A stretch of 64,000 nt of DNA from Roseicyclus salinarum (GTDB lineage: Bacteria > Pseudomonadota > Alphaproteobacteria > Rhodobacterales > Rhodobacteraceae). The position numbers were made by a program, and so were the translations under genes. Every line of letters starts with the position of its first letter. The first letter of the stretch is position 1. The notes beneath the pieces are model-generated. The model saw only the letters and a program-made list of their open reading frames with translations. It did no database searches and was not told the DNA's origin. The stretch is taken from NCBI RefSeq assembly GCF_029624655.1, contig NZ_JARRSA010000005.1, forward strand, positions 117,344 to 181,343, in the 5' to 3' direction. Positions 1 through 10,409 of this stretch are shown here, one piece after another.

Positions 1-20
1 TCCTCGTGATGTGCGGGAGG

Positions 21-1223
21 TTATTCGGCGGCGACCCGCAGCGCGGGGTTCGCCACGGCGGAGCCGGTGAAATGCCGTTGGGCGGCCGCGACGCCCGCGC
101 CGAACTGGATCCGGGCGCCCGCCCGCACCAGAGCCATCTCGGCGACGGAGAGCGCGGTCAGCGCCATCCCCTCGTTGAAGTCGCCGATGTGCCCGATGCG
201 GAACACGCGGCCCTGAAGCCGCGCCAGCCCCGAACCGAAGCTCGTGTTCATCTCCTCGTAGGCGATGCGCAGGACGTCGCGGGCATCGACCTGCGCCGGC
301 GTGCGGATCGCCGACACGGTGTCGGACCAGAGCGAGGGATGCTCGGCCACAAGGTCCAGCCCCCAGGCATGGACGCCGCGGCGGATGCCTTCGGCCAGCC
401 GCGCGTGACGGGCCACGACCTCGTCCAGCCCCTCGCGGAAGATCCTGTCGAGCGCGGCCCGCAGTCCGCGCAGAAGCGGCGTGGGCGGCGTGTAGGGGAA
501 GTAGCCGTCGGCGTTCATCTTCGCCATGTCCGCGAACTCGAAATAGGCGCGGCGCATGGTCGAGGCCTTCGCGGCCTCCAGCGCCTTCGGGCTTACGCCG
601 AGAATGCCAAGGCCCGCGGGGCACATCAGGCCCTTCTGGCTGCCGGTGACCGCCAGATCGACGCCCCACTCGTCCATGCGGAAGTCGATCGAGGCGATGG
701 AACTGACGCCGTCCACGAACAGGAGCGCGTCGTGGAAACATGCGTCGAGCGCGCGGCGCACGGCGGCGATGTCCGAGGTCACGCCGGTCGCGGTCTCGTT
801 GTGGGTGACGAAGACGGCCTTGATCTCGTCGGCCTTGTCCGCGCCGAGGCGACGCTCGAACTCGGCCACGGGCACGCCCGCGCCCCAGGCCACGTCGATC
901 ACCTCGACGTCGAGGCCGAGACGCTCGGCCATCTCGACCCAGAGCGTCGAGAACTGGCCGAAACGGGCCATCAGGACCTTGTCGCCGGGGTTGAGCGTGT
1001 TGGTGATCGCGGCCTCCCACGCGGCGGTGCCCGAGCCGGGAAAGATGAAGACCTCGCCCGCGCGGGTGCGCATCACGCGCTTGAGGTCAGCAAAGAGGCC
1101 CAGCGCCAGCTCGCCGAAATCGGGCGCGCGCATATCCTCCAGGGGCACGTTCATGGCGCGCCGCACTTCGTCGGGGACGTTCGTCGGGCCTGGAATGAAC
1201 AGGTGCGTATGGCCGGTCTTCAT
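21..1223 (-). CDS. bhcA: PLP-dependent aspartate/serine-glyoxylate aminotransferase, BhcA-like
   Basis: 400-aa class V (fold type I) aminotransferase. Seen: N-terminal substrate loop FIPGPTN, the GSGTAAWEAA phosphate-binding segment, FVDGVSS with the PLP-binding Asp, and TGSQKG carrying the Schiff-base Lys. Known: this subgroup transfers the amino group of aspartate or serine to glyoxylate giving glycine; BhcA starts the beta-hydroxyaspartate cycle, which marine Rhodobacteraceae use to assimilate glycolate/glyoxylate. The similarity through HNETATGV and DFRMDEWGVD is closer to BhcA than to plant-type SGAT as I recall these families. The ATG has a good GGAAGGGAG ribosome site. Partner genes bhcB/C/D would lie beyond the left edge, so cycle membership is inference. 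A ScfR-type regulator is divergent, not the IclR-type BhcR known from Paracoccus. Confidence 0.7.
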   Translation of the reverse strand: MKTGHTHLFIPGPTNVPDEVRRAMNVPLEDMRAPDFGELALGLFADLKRVMRTRAGEVFIFPGSGTAAWEAAITNTLNPGDKVLMARFGQFSTLWVEMAERLGLDVEVIDVAWGAGVPVAEFERRLGADKADEIKAVFVTHNETATGVTSDIAAVRRALDACFHDALLFVDGVSSIASIDFRMDEWGVDLAVTGSQKGLMCPAGLGILGVSPKALEAAKASTMRRAYFEFADMAKMNADGYFPYTPPTPLLRGLRAALDRIFREGLDEVVARHARLAEGIRRGVHAWGLDLVAEHPSLWSDTVSAIRTPAQVDARDVLRIAYEEMNTSFGSGLARLQGRVFRIGHIGDFNEGMALTALSVAEMALVRAGARIQFGAGVAAAQRHFTGSAVANPALRVAAE

Positions 1224-1316
1224 GGTCGCGTCTCCCTTCCTCGTCTCGGGGTCGCCCCAACCATGCGCAGGCGCGCCGGATTCGAGAAACGCTTCCGGGT
1301 CCTGCTGTGAATGCGA

Positions 1317-1353
1317 GAATTTACATGCTATAGAATCCGTGAATTTGTAAATT
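1317..1353. promoter_or_regulatory. Putative ScfR-type operator between bhcA and its divergent regulator
   Basis: AT-rich island in an otherwise very GC-rich intergenic region. AATTTAC (1318-1324) and GTAAATT (1347-1353) are exact inverted repeats 22 bp apart. The right arm is itself inside a near-palindrome AATTTGTAAATT containing TTTGTAAA. Known: RamB and PrpR, actinobacterial members of the same regulator family, bind TTTGCAAA-type sites. Binding by the neighbouring regulator is inference. Confidence 0.5.
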
Positions 1354-1370
1354 TTTCTGGATACAACCGT

Positions 1371-2777
1371 ATGCTGAAAACGTTCATCGGACCCCGGCTG
1401 CGCCGCCTCAGGCTGGAACAGGGACAGACGCAGGCGCAGATGGGTCGCGCGCTCGGCATCTCCACCTCCTACGTCAACCTGCTCGAGAAGAACGAGCGCA
1501 GCGTCTCGGTGCCGGTGCTCCTGAAGCTGTTCGAGGTCTACGGCGTCGACTGGCGCGACATCGCCGAGGACGACGACACCGCGGTGCTCGCCGACCTGCG
1601 CGCGGCGCTTCAGGACGACCTTTTCGACGGCCATCGCCCCGACCTGCCACAGCTCCGCGCGGCCCAGATCCACAGCCCCGACCTCGTGGCCGCTTTCCTC
1701 AAGCTGCAGCGGGCGTGGCTGGCGGCGACGGACCAGCTGATGACGCTGGCTTCCAGCGGCGAGGGCGACGGCACCTTCCTGACCACCTCGCCCGAGGCGG
1801 CGGTGCACAACTTCTTCCGCCGCCACCACAACCATTTCGACGTGCTGGAGGCGGCGGCCGAGGCCTTCTGGGAGGGCCGCAGCGTCGCCCCCGACGACGT
1901 CTACGCCGAGGCCAAGGGGGTGCTTCGCGACCGGCTCGGCCTGCGCGTCAGGCTGGCTCAGGTGGACGAGATGGCCGGCACGCTGCGCGAGTACGACGAA
2001 GCGCGGCGCGAAGTGCTGCTTTCAGAGGCGCTCGATCATCCCAACCGCGTGTTCCAGCTGGTCCACGTCGCGGGCCTCGTGGAGCTGAGCGGCCTTCTCG
2101 ACGAGCTTCTGGCGCAGTCGGGGATCACCGACGCACACGGCCTCGCCCGCTGCCGGGTGGAGCTTGCCAACTACTTCGCGGCTGCCGTGCTGATGCCCTA
2201 CGGCCCCTACCTCGCCGAGGCGCTGGCCTCGAGATACGATTTCGACCACCTCGCCACCCGCTTCGGGGTCAGCTTCGAACAGGCCTGCCACCGCGCGACG
2301 ACGCTGCAGCGCTCGGGCGCGCAGGGGGTGCCGTTCTTCTTCCTGCGCATCGACAAGGCCGGAAACGTCACCAAGCGTTTCAATGCGACCGACTTCCACC
2401 TCGCCGAATATGGCGGCGCCTGCCCGCGGCTGGACGTGCACACCTCGTTCCGGATGCCGGGGCGCATCGTGCCGCAATTCGTGGAAATGCCCGATGCCAG
2501 CCAGTTCTTCGTCTTTGCGCGCACGGTGGACCGCCCCAGCGTCACGCGCCACGCGCAGGACGTGCGGCTGGCGGTCGCCATGGGCTGTTCGGTCGAGCAG
2601 ATCGGCCGCATCGCCTACGCGGGCGATCTCGGCGCGAGCCCCGCCCACCCCACGCCCATCGGCATCAACTGCCGCATCTGCCCGCGCGCCAACTGCGAGC
2701 AGCGCGCGCACAACGCGCTGGTGCTGTCGGAACCTCTGGACGAACGCCGCAGGGGCGCAACACGCTACGCGAGTTGA
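1371..2777 (+). CDS. XRE/ScfR-family short-chain fatty acyl regulator (RamB/PrpR-like)
   Basis: 468 aa. Residues ~1-65 are an XRE helix-turn-helix (RLRRLRLEQGQTQAQMG, then SYVNLLEKNERS). The centre matches the IrrE-like/DUF955 region, and the C-terminus has the family's cysteine cluster NCRICPRANC. Known relatives (RamB, PrpR) sense short-chain acyl-CoA status and control glyoxylate or propionate genes. Divergence from a glyoxylate aminotransferase suggests it controls C2 metabolism here. I start at the ATG just after the AT-rich operator, because upstream in-frame codons would read through that palindrome and are not conserved-looking. Likely autoregulated. Confidence 0.8.
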   Translation: MLKTFIGPRLRRLRLEQGQTQAQMGRALGISTSYVNLLEKNERSVSVPVLLKLFEVYGVDWRDIAEDDDTAVLADLRAALQDDLFDGHRPDLPQLRAAQIHSPDLVAAFLKLQRAWLAATDQLMTLASSGEGDGTFLTTSPEAAVHNFFRRHHNHFDVLEAAAEAFWEGRSVAPDDVYAEAKGVLRDRLGLRVRLAQVDEMAGTLREYDEARREVLLSEALDHPNRVFQLVHVAGLVELSGLLDELLAQSGITDAHGLARCRVELANYFAAAVLMPYGPYLAEALASRYDFDHLATRFGVSFEQACHRATTLQRSGAQGVPFFFLRIDKAGNVTKRFNATDFHLAEYGGACPRLDVHTSFRMPGRIVPQFVEMPDASQFFVFARTVDRPSVTRHAQDVRLAVAMGCSVEQIGRIAYAGDLGASPAHPTPIGINCRICPRANCEQRAHNALVLSEPLDERRRGATRYAS

Positions 2778-2859
2778 CGCCCGCGGACGTCACGTCGCGG
2801 GGAAACGGCTTTTCTCGCCGGTCCTTTCGGCATACACCCCCGCCAAACCGAGACACCAG

Positions 2860-2876
2860 GGCCGGCGACGCCGGCC
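2860..2876 (+). other. GC hairpin just before the glycosyltransferase start
   Basis: GGCCGGC, a 3-nt loop and GCCGGCC form a perfect 7-bp stem directly upstream of the first possible start codons. No U-tract follows, so it is not a terminator; it could limit initiation of the envelope operon. Confidence 0.4.
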
Positions 2877-2885
2877 GTGCAGGCG

Positions 2886-3710
2886 ATGGCGGCGATGACC
2901 AGCGGACAGACCGAACAGCGAGATGACGCGGCCCCGTCCGAGGCCGCCCCGCGTTTCGCGATCGTGATCCCCATGCTGAACGAGGGCGAGACGGCCGCCG
3001 AGCTTCTCGAGGCCTGCCGCAGCGCCGCCGCGCCGCTGGGGCCGTTCGAGATCTGCGTGACCGACGACGGTTCGACCGACAACACCGCCGCGGCGTTGCG
3101 CGGCTTCGCGGCCGCCCACCCCGACCTGCCGATGACGATCGTCACCCATGCCCGCCCCGCGGGACAGTCCGCCGCGGTTCACGACGCCGTCCGCGCGGCG
3201 CGCGCGCCGCTCGTCTGCACGCTGGACGGCGACGGCCAGAACCCTCCCGAGGACGTGCCGAACGTGCTTGCGCCGCTTCTGGCGCCCGGCAGCTCGGGGC
3301 GGCTGGGCCTCGTGGCGGGCCAGCGCAAGCGGCGCAACGACCCCGCCGCCAAGCGCATCGCCTCGCGCGCGGCCAACAAGCTTCGCGGCTGGATGCTGAA
3401 CGACGGCACCCGCGACACCGGATGCGGGCTCAAGGCGTTCCGGCGCGACGCCTATCTCGCGCTTCCCTACTTCAACCACATGCACCGGTTCCTGCCCGCG
3501 CTGTTCCAGCGCGACGGCTGGGAGGTGGCCCATGTGGACGTCTCGCACCGCCCGCGCACGGCGGGCCAATCGAAATACACCAATCTCGGCCGGGCCATCG
3601 TGGGCTTCAGCGACCTTCTGGGGGTCGCCTGGCTGATCCGCCGGCGGCGCGCGCTCGGCCCCGGCGACATCACGATCGACGCCAGCGGCGGCGCGGAAAG
3701 GCAGCCATGA
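2886..3710 (+). CDS. GT2 polyprenyl-phosphate glycosyltransferase (DPMS/ArnC-like)
   Basis: About 274 aa. Seen: IPMLNEGETA, VTDDGSTDNT and DGDGQNP, the classic GT-A nucleotide/metal motifs of dolichyl-phosphate mannose synthase relatives, plus the RDTGCGLKAFRRD motif seen in that family. No C-terminal membrane segment. It should load a sugar from a nucleotide donor onto undecaprenyl phosphate on the cytoplasmic face. Its stop overlaps the next start as ATGA. With the following LAB_N and ArnT-like genes it forms a coupled lipid-A/LPS or glycolipid decoration operon. Start uncertain: GTG 2877, ATG 2886 and ATG 2895 are all possible with no strong ribosome site. Confidence 0.8.
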   Translation: MAAMTSGQTEQRDDAAPSEAAPRFAIVIPMLNEGETAAELLEACRSAAAPLGPFEICVTDDGSTDNTAAALRGFAAAHPDLPMTIVTHARPAGQSAAVHDAVRAARAPLVCTLDGDGQNPPEDVPNVLAPLLAPGSSGRLGLVAGQRKRRNDPAAKRIASRAANKLRGWMLNDGTRDTGCGLKAFRRDAYLALPYFNHMHRFLPALFQRDGWEVAHVDVSHRPRTAGQSKYTNLGRAIVGFSDLLGVAWLIRRRRALGPGDITIDASGGAERQP

Positions 3711-4078
3711 CCGAAGCAATCTTCGCCTTCCTCCGGATCGAGAGCTGGGTCGAGTTCTGGTGGGTCGTCCTCGGGCTGACCGCGCAAGTGGCCTTCTCGA
3801 TGCGCTTCATCATCCAGTGGATCGCCTCGGAACGCGCGGGCCGCTCCTATGTGCCGGTGGCGTTCTGGTATCTCTCCATCCTGGGCGGCGGAATGCTTCT
3901 GTCCTATGCGATCTACCGCGAGGACGTGGTCTTCATCCTCGGACAGTCGATGGGCCTGATCGTCTACACGCGCAATCTCGTGCTGATCCGCAAGTCCAGA
4001 CATGCCGACCGCCTCGCCGCCGAGGCGGAGGCCGCGGAAGCCGACGCCGTGCACCGTCCGGGCCCCGCCGCGGAATAG
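3707..4078 (+). CDS. LAB_N-domain small membrane protein
   Basis: 123 aa with three predicted membrane helices and the lipid A biosynthesis N-terminal (LAB_N) signature WWVVLGLTAQVAFSMRFIIQW. The last ~25 residues are a hydrophilic Glu/Ala-rich tail. Start overlaps the upstream stop by 4 bp, so it is translationally coupled between a GT2 synthase and an ArnT-like transferase. LAB_N proteins recur in exactly this position in Rhodobacterales; a flippase-like or scaffold role for the lipid-linked sugar is inference. Confidence 0.75.
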   Translation: MTEAIFAFLRIESWVEFWWVVLGLTAQVAFSMRFIIQWIASERAGRSYVPVAFWYLSILGGGMLLSYAIYREDVVFILGQSMGLIVYTRNLVLIRKSRHADRLAAEAEAAEADAVHRPGPAAE

Positions 4079-4085
4079 CCGCCCC

Positions 4086-5762
4086 ATGACCGAGGCCCCC
4101 TCCGCGTCCGGCCCCAAGCGGCGGAGCCTGGCCTCGCGCCTCGCGCCGCTCTGGGTCCTCGTGCTGGCGCTGGTCAGCTTCTCCGTCGGCCTGTCCGAGC
4201 TTCCTGTGCAGGACCGCGACGAGGCGCGTTACGCGCAGGCAAGCCGCCAGATGGCCGAGACGGGCGACTGGGTCGACATCCGCTTTCAGGATGCCGCCCG
4301 CCATGTGAAGCCAGTGGGCGTCTACTGGATGCAGGCGGCGGTGCTGGAGCTGACCGGCACGACGGGCACCGACCGGATCTGGGTGCACCGCCTGCCCTCC
4401 TACCTCATGGGCGCGCTGACAGCGCTTGCCCTGGTCTGGGCCGGAACGCCGCTCGTGGGGCGGCGCGCGGCCGTTCTGGCGGGCGTGATGCTGGCCACGG
4501 TCTACATGCTGTCGGCCGAGGCGCGCACGGCCAAGACGGACGCGACCCTGCTGCTGGCGATCGTGCTGGCGATGGGCGTGATGGCGCGCGCGTGGCTCGG
4601 ACAGGTGAAGGGGCCGGGCGTTCCGGCGATCTTCTGGTCCGCACTCGCCGCGGGGCTTCTGGTGAAGGGGCCGGTCATCCTGCTGCCCGTCCTCACCGCC
4701 GCGGCGTGGGTTTCGATCAAGGCGCGGGGCGTGGGCTGGGCGGCGCGTCTGCGGCCCCTGCCCGGCCTCGCGTGGATGCTCTTGCTGACGCTGCCTTGGT
4801 TCGTTGCCATCATGCTGCGAACGGACGGCGCGTTCCTTACCGCCTCGATCGGCGGCGACATGGCCGAGAAGCTCGCCGCCACGGGCGAGCACAGCGGGAT
4901 GCCCCCCGGCCTCTACCTCGCCTTCGTCTGGGTGACGTTCTGGCCCTGGACGCTCCTGCTTCCGCTTGCCGTCGTGACGGGCTGGCGCCTGCGCCGCAGC
5001 GACGAGGGGGCGTTCCTTCTGGGCTGGATCGTGCCCACGTGGATCGTGTTCGAGGCGGTGTGGACCAAGCTCATCCACTACACCCTTCCGGTCTATCCCG
5101 CGCTTCTGCTGCTGGCCGCCATCCCGCTGGCCGCGATGCTCGACGGAACGGCGCGGTTCCGCGGCTGGGCGGCGCATGTCGGCGCGGCGGGCTTCGCGCT
5201 GGGGACGGTCGCCTTCGCCGTCGTCGCCATCGGCGCGCCGATCGCCTTCGGCGACGGCCTTGCCGTCTGGCCGACGCTCGGCGGCGTCGCGCTGGCGGCG
5301 CTGGCGCTATACGGAACGGTGGCCTTCTACCGCGACGAGGCAGCGCGCGGCACTGCGGCGCTGGCCCTGGCGGGGATCGTCATGGCGTGGACCCTGACCG
5401 CCGCGAGCCTTCCCGCCGCGCGGGAATTCTGGGTGACGCCGCGCCTCGCGCAGGCGATGGAGCGGCTCTCGTGCCTGAGCCCGCCGCCCGCCATCGCAGG
5501 GTTCAGCGAACCGAGCCTCGTGTTCCGCTTCGGCACCGACACCCTGCTCACGACCGGCGCGGGCGCGCTGGCTTGGCTTGCCGAAGCGCCCGGCCGCGCG
5601 GCCTGGATCGCGCCCGGCGAGCTGCCCGAGGGCATGAGCGCGCCGGAGGGCGTGCCGGACCTGACCGAGATCAGCGGCACCAACTACACCAATGGCCGGT
5701 CCCTGACCCTGCGCCTTTTCGTGTCGCCGGGCGTCCCGGCCGCGGACACGCCCTGCGGCTGA
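4086..5762 (+). CDS. ArnT-like GT83/PMT-family membrane glycosyltransferase
   Basis: 558 aa, about ten to twelve hydrophobic segments. The first periplasmic loop has VQDRDEARYAQASRQM, where the acidic pair after the first helix is the catalytic signature of ArnT/PMT enzymes. A periplasmic C-terminal domain follows the last helix. Role: transfer of a sugar from polyprenyl phosphate to an envelope acceptor such as lipid A or LPS core. Only 7 bp after the LAB_N gene. The sugar is not determinable here; no Ara4N synthesis genes are in the window. Confidence 0.8.
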   Translation: MTEAPSASGPKRRSLASRLAPLWVLVLALVSFSVGLSELPVQDRDEARYAQASRQMAETGDWVDIRFQDAARHVKPVGVYWMQAAVLELTGTTGTDRIWVHRLPSYLMGALTALALVWAGTPLVGRRAAVLAGVMLATVYMLSAEARTAKTDATLLLAIVLAMGVMARAWLGQVKGPGVPAIFWSALAAGLLVKGPVILLPVLTAAAWVSIKARGVGWAARLRPLPGLAWMLLLTLPWFVAIMLRTDGAFLTASIGGDMAEKLAATGEHSGMPPGLYLAFVWVTFWPWTLLLPLAVVTGWRLRRSDEGAFLLGWIVPTWIVFEAVWTKLIHYTLPVYPALLLLAAIPLAAMLDGTARFRGWAAHVGAAGFALGTVAFAVVAIGAPIAFGDGLAVWPTLGGVALAALALYGTVAFYRDEAARGTAALALAGIVMAWTLTAASLPAAREFWVTPRLAQAMERLSCLSPPPAIAGFSEPSLVFRFGTDTLLTTGAGALAWLAEAPGRAAWIAPGELPEGMSAPEGVPDLTEISGTNYTNGRSLTLRLFVSPGVPAADTPCG

Positions 5763-5817
5763 CGCCTCCCCCAATGAGGAACGGCCCGAGGTCACCCCCG
5801 CGCCGTCCGTCTTGCGG

Positions 5818-5857
5818 GTCCGGCCACCGCCGTGGAGCGGTCGGCCGGACGTCGTTT
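5818..5857 (+). terminator. Intrinsic terminator of the envelope operon
   Basis: Perfect GTCCGGCC/GGCCGGAC outer stem with an ACCGC/GCGGT inner stem, followed by GTCGTTTTG. It lies between the convergent arnT-like and katG genes and may serve both directions. Confidence 0.7.
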
Positions 5858-5867
5858 TGCATGACGC

Positions 5868-8138
<2,271 letters not shown>

Positions 8139-8170
8139 TTACCATTCCCAACCAATCAGTAAAAGTTGAT

Positions 8171-8190
8171 TTATCTAATTGTCATGATAA
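8171..8190. promoter_or_regulatory. Candidate OxyR site in the katG-oxyR intergenic region
   Basis: TTATC and GATAA flank a 10-bp centre, giving a LysR-type interrupted dyad 10 bp before the oxyR ATG in an AT-rich stretch. The position fits autoregulation and divergent control of katG. The match to the classical ATAG-N7-CTAT pattern is only partial. Confidence 0.35.
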
Positions 8191-8199
8191 GTATTCCTT

Positions 8200-9114
8200 A
8201 TGCTGAACGTCACCCTCAAACAGATGCGCTATTTCGATGCGCTCGCCCGCCAGGGGCACTTCGGGCGCGCGGCGGATGCCTGCGCCATAACGCAGCCCGC
8301 GCTGTCCATGCAGATCCGCGACATGGAACGCGAGCTGGGAACGCCCCTGTTCGAGCGCGGCTCGCGCACCGTGACGCTGACGGGTTTCGGCGAGGAGGTT
8401 CTTCACCGCGTGCGCGACGTGCTGCGGACGGTGAACGAGGTCGAGGACATGGCGCGGGCCGCCCGCGACAGGCTTGCCGGGCGCATCCGCATCGGCGTGA
8501 TCCCGACCGTCGCCCCCTACCTGCTGCCGCGCATCGTGGGTGAGCTGACCGCGCGGCATCCCGGCCTCGACCTGCAGCTGCGCGAGACGGTGACGCCGCG
8601 CCTTCTGTCCGAACTGGCCGACGGCAACCTCGACACCGCGATCGTCGCCCTGCCTGTCTCGGAGACCGCGTTCGAGGAGGTTGCGCTGTTCACCGAGGCG
8701 TTCGTGCTGGTCCGCCCCGGCGCGGACGCCGACCGGCCCGTGCCCGGGCCTGCGCGCCTGCGCGAGATGCGGCTTCTCCTGCTGGAAGAGGGGCATTGCT
8801 TCCGCGACCAGGCGCTGTCGTTCTGCAACATGACGGCCTCGGCCCCGCGCGAGATGATGGACGGCTCGTCGCTGTCCACGCTGGTGCAGATGGTGGGCGC
8901 GGGCCTTGGCGTGACGCTGATCCCCGAGATGGCGGTCGGCGTCGAGACCCGATCGGCCGACGTGTCCATCGCGCGCTTCGACGCGCCGGGGCCGCAGCGG
9001 ACGATTGGGATGATCTGGCGGCGCTCCACGCCGCTGGGCGAGCAGCTTCGCGATATCAGCGGGATCGTGAAGGACGCGGCGGCGAGGACGGCGGGCCCCT
9101 TGCCGGTCAGCTGA
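8200..9114 (+). CDS. oxyR: LysR-type peroxide sensor OxyR
   Basis: 304 aa: N-terminal LysR helix-turn-helix (GHFGRAADACAITQPALS) and a periplasmic-binding-type effector domain. The redox motif LEEGHCFRDQALSFC has Cys200 and Cys209, aligning with E. coli Cys199 and Cys208 that form the activating disulfide. It should activate katG on peroxide stress. Convergent with the GTPase operon 17 bp downstream. Confidence 0.92.
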   Translation: MLNVTLKQMRYFDALARQGHFGRAADACAITQPALSMQIRDMERELGTPLFERGSRTVTLTGFGEEVLHRVRDVLRTVNEVEDMARAARDRLAGRIRIGVIPTVAPYLLPRIVGELTARHPGLDLQLRETVTPRLLSELADGNLDTAIVALPVSETAFEEVALFTEAFVLVRPGADADRPVPGPARLREMRLLLLEEGHCFRDQALSFCNMTASAPREMMDGSSLSTLVQMVGAGLGVTLIPEMAVGVETRSADVSIARFDAPGPQRTIGMIWRRSTPLGEQLRDISGIVKDAAARTAGPLPVS

Positions 9115-9131
9115 GCGGCGCGCGCCTGAGG

Positions 9132-9962
9132 TCAGCTTGCGGCGAGGAAGCCGTCCACCTCGGCCTCGGCGACCCTGCGCCACGCCGACAGCGTAGCGGC
9201 CGTGTCCGGCCCCGACACGAGCGCGAGAAGGAATTGCCCCCTCAGACCCGCAAGCAGGATGTGGCAGCCGTTCTGCTGCGGCGCGAACGTCACGGCGCCC
9301 TTCGTCTCCAGCTCGGGGGCAAGGGGGAAGCCATCCGCGAGGAAGACGTCGAGCATTTCAACGGCCCAGTCCGCCAGCGCCTCGGCCTCGTCCTTGGAGC
9401 CGGCGACGACATGCGCCTCGTCCACGTCGATCAGGACGGCGGACCGCACGTCGACCTTCGCGTGATCGACCATCGCCTCGAGCCAGGGCGTCACGCCCGG
9501 TTGCGGGCGCGGCGTGGCGGGAACGCCGGCCGCGCGCCTGAGCGAGGACAGCGACACGCCGCCCCCCGCGAGGTCGGCGTCGTCGGCCGCCTTGCAGGCG
9601 ATGCGCACCGACCCGGCCCGGCGGCACATGGCGGTGAGAAGACCGGCGAGCGCCTCGGCATCGCCGGTCTTCAGCGGGCCCGGGGAGAGAGACGGGCCGC
9701 CATCGCGCGCAACGGCAGGCAGCTCCACGTCGCAGAGCGTCAGGATCTGGCGTTCCGCCACTTCGAGCACGACGCGCGCGCCGCCGTCGAAGAGAAGTTC
9801 GAAGCGCCTTGGAAGGACGCAATCCTCCAGCTGGCGCAGGATCACGGACATGCCCTGCGTCGCCGAGGCGAAGGCCCGCGTCGCGGTCAGCGACGCGCCT
9901 TCCGCGCCGGCGCGGTAGAGGATGTCGCGCACAACGTTGCGGTCGGTGTTCCGGTTGCTCAT
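9132..9962 (-). CDS. Uncharacterised protein with roadblock-like C-terminal half
   Basis: 276 aa, last gene of the kinase/GTPase operon. No family recognised with confidence. The C-terminal half (AVLIDVDEAHVVAGS, later GCHILLAGLRGQFLLALVSG) shows the strand-helix rhythm of roadblock/LC7 (longin-like) domains, which dimerise and regulate small GTPases; the N-terminal half has a similar but weaker pattern. Its ATG overlaps the stop of the 131-aa gene by 4 bp, so the two are translationally coupled. No signal peptide or membrane helix. Role inferred: GTPase co-regulator. Confidence 0.6.
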   Translation of the reverse strand: MSNRNTDRNVVRDILYRAGAEGASLTATRAFASATQGMSVILRQLEDCVLPRRFELLFDGGARVVLEVAERQILTLCDVELPAVARDGGPSLSPGPLKTGDAEALAGLLTAMCRRAGSVRIACKAADDADLAGGGVSLSSLRRAAGVPATPRPQPGVTPWLEAMVDHAKVDVRSAVLIDVDEAHVVAGSKDEAEALADWAVEMLDVFLADGFPLAPELETKGAVTFAPQQNGCHILLAGLRGQFLLALVSGPDTAATLSAWRRVAEAEVDGFLAAS

Positions 9963-10354
9963 TTCGACACCACTTCGCGGAAGTCGATGACGTTGGTGGA
10001 CAGGTCCGGCGCCGCCTCGGCCAGCGCGCCGCGCATCTCGTGCATGACGTGGGCGAGGTCGGTCTTGGGGCCGCAGACGGCCGCGAGCGCCTCGTTGTCG
10101 TCGCTGTGGGCGCGCATGAAGACCCGCGTCGCCGTCGGTGTCTGGAAAACGGCCTCGTTCGTCAGGTCGTGCGAGGCGAGCCGTGGCGCCGACAGGAAGG
10201 CCTTGGCGCAGGTGCAGATCGTGTCGAGGTTTTCCTGCGGGTAGATCAGCCGCGAATCGGACGCCAGAACCGTGCCGGACGTTATGTCCGCGTAGAGAAT
10301 CAGCTCACAATCGGCGAGCCGTTTACGCAGATGTCGTAGGGTTTCCGGAGTCAT
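9959..10354 (-). CDS. Small uncharacterised protein, possible roadblock/LC7 fold
   Basis: 131 aa, soluble, no recognised family. CELILYADITSGTVLASDS followed by an amphipathic helix and RVFMRAHSDDNEALAAVC resembles the roadblock/LC7 layout (two strands, helix, three strands). It contains five Cys. It is separated by 55 bp from the small GTPase gene, the largest gap in the operon, and overlaps the next gene by 4 bp. MglB-type roadblock proteins act on MglA GTPases; a comparable pairing is inference only. Confidence 0.6.
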   Translation of the reverse strand: MTPETLRHLRKRLADCELILYADITSGTVLASDSRLIYPQENLDTICTCAKAFLSAPRLASHDLTNEAVFQTPTATRVFMRAHSDDNEALAAVCGPKTDLAHVMHEMRGALAEAAPDLSTNVIDFREVVSK

Positions 10355-10409
10355 CTTGGCAGCTGATCCATCAAGTCACCCGTCGAACGGTAAGAACGAA
10401 CTGTGGCGT

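Noticed and set aside
6..1310. Long open frames opposite real genes (for example over bhcA, katG, ggpS and the dynamin genes)
   Set aside because: They are side effects of high GC codon use: Arg/Pro/Ala-rich, no domains, and opposite to genes with clear families.
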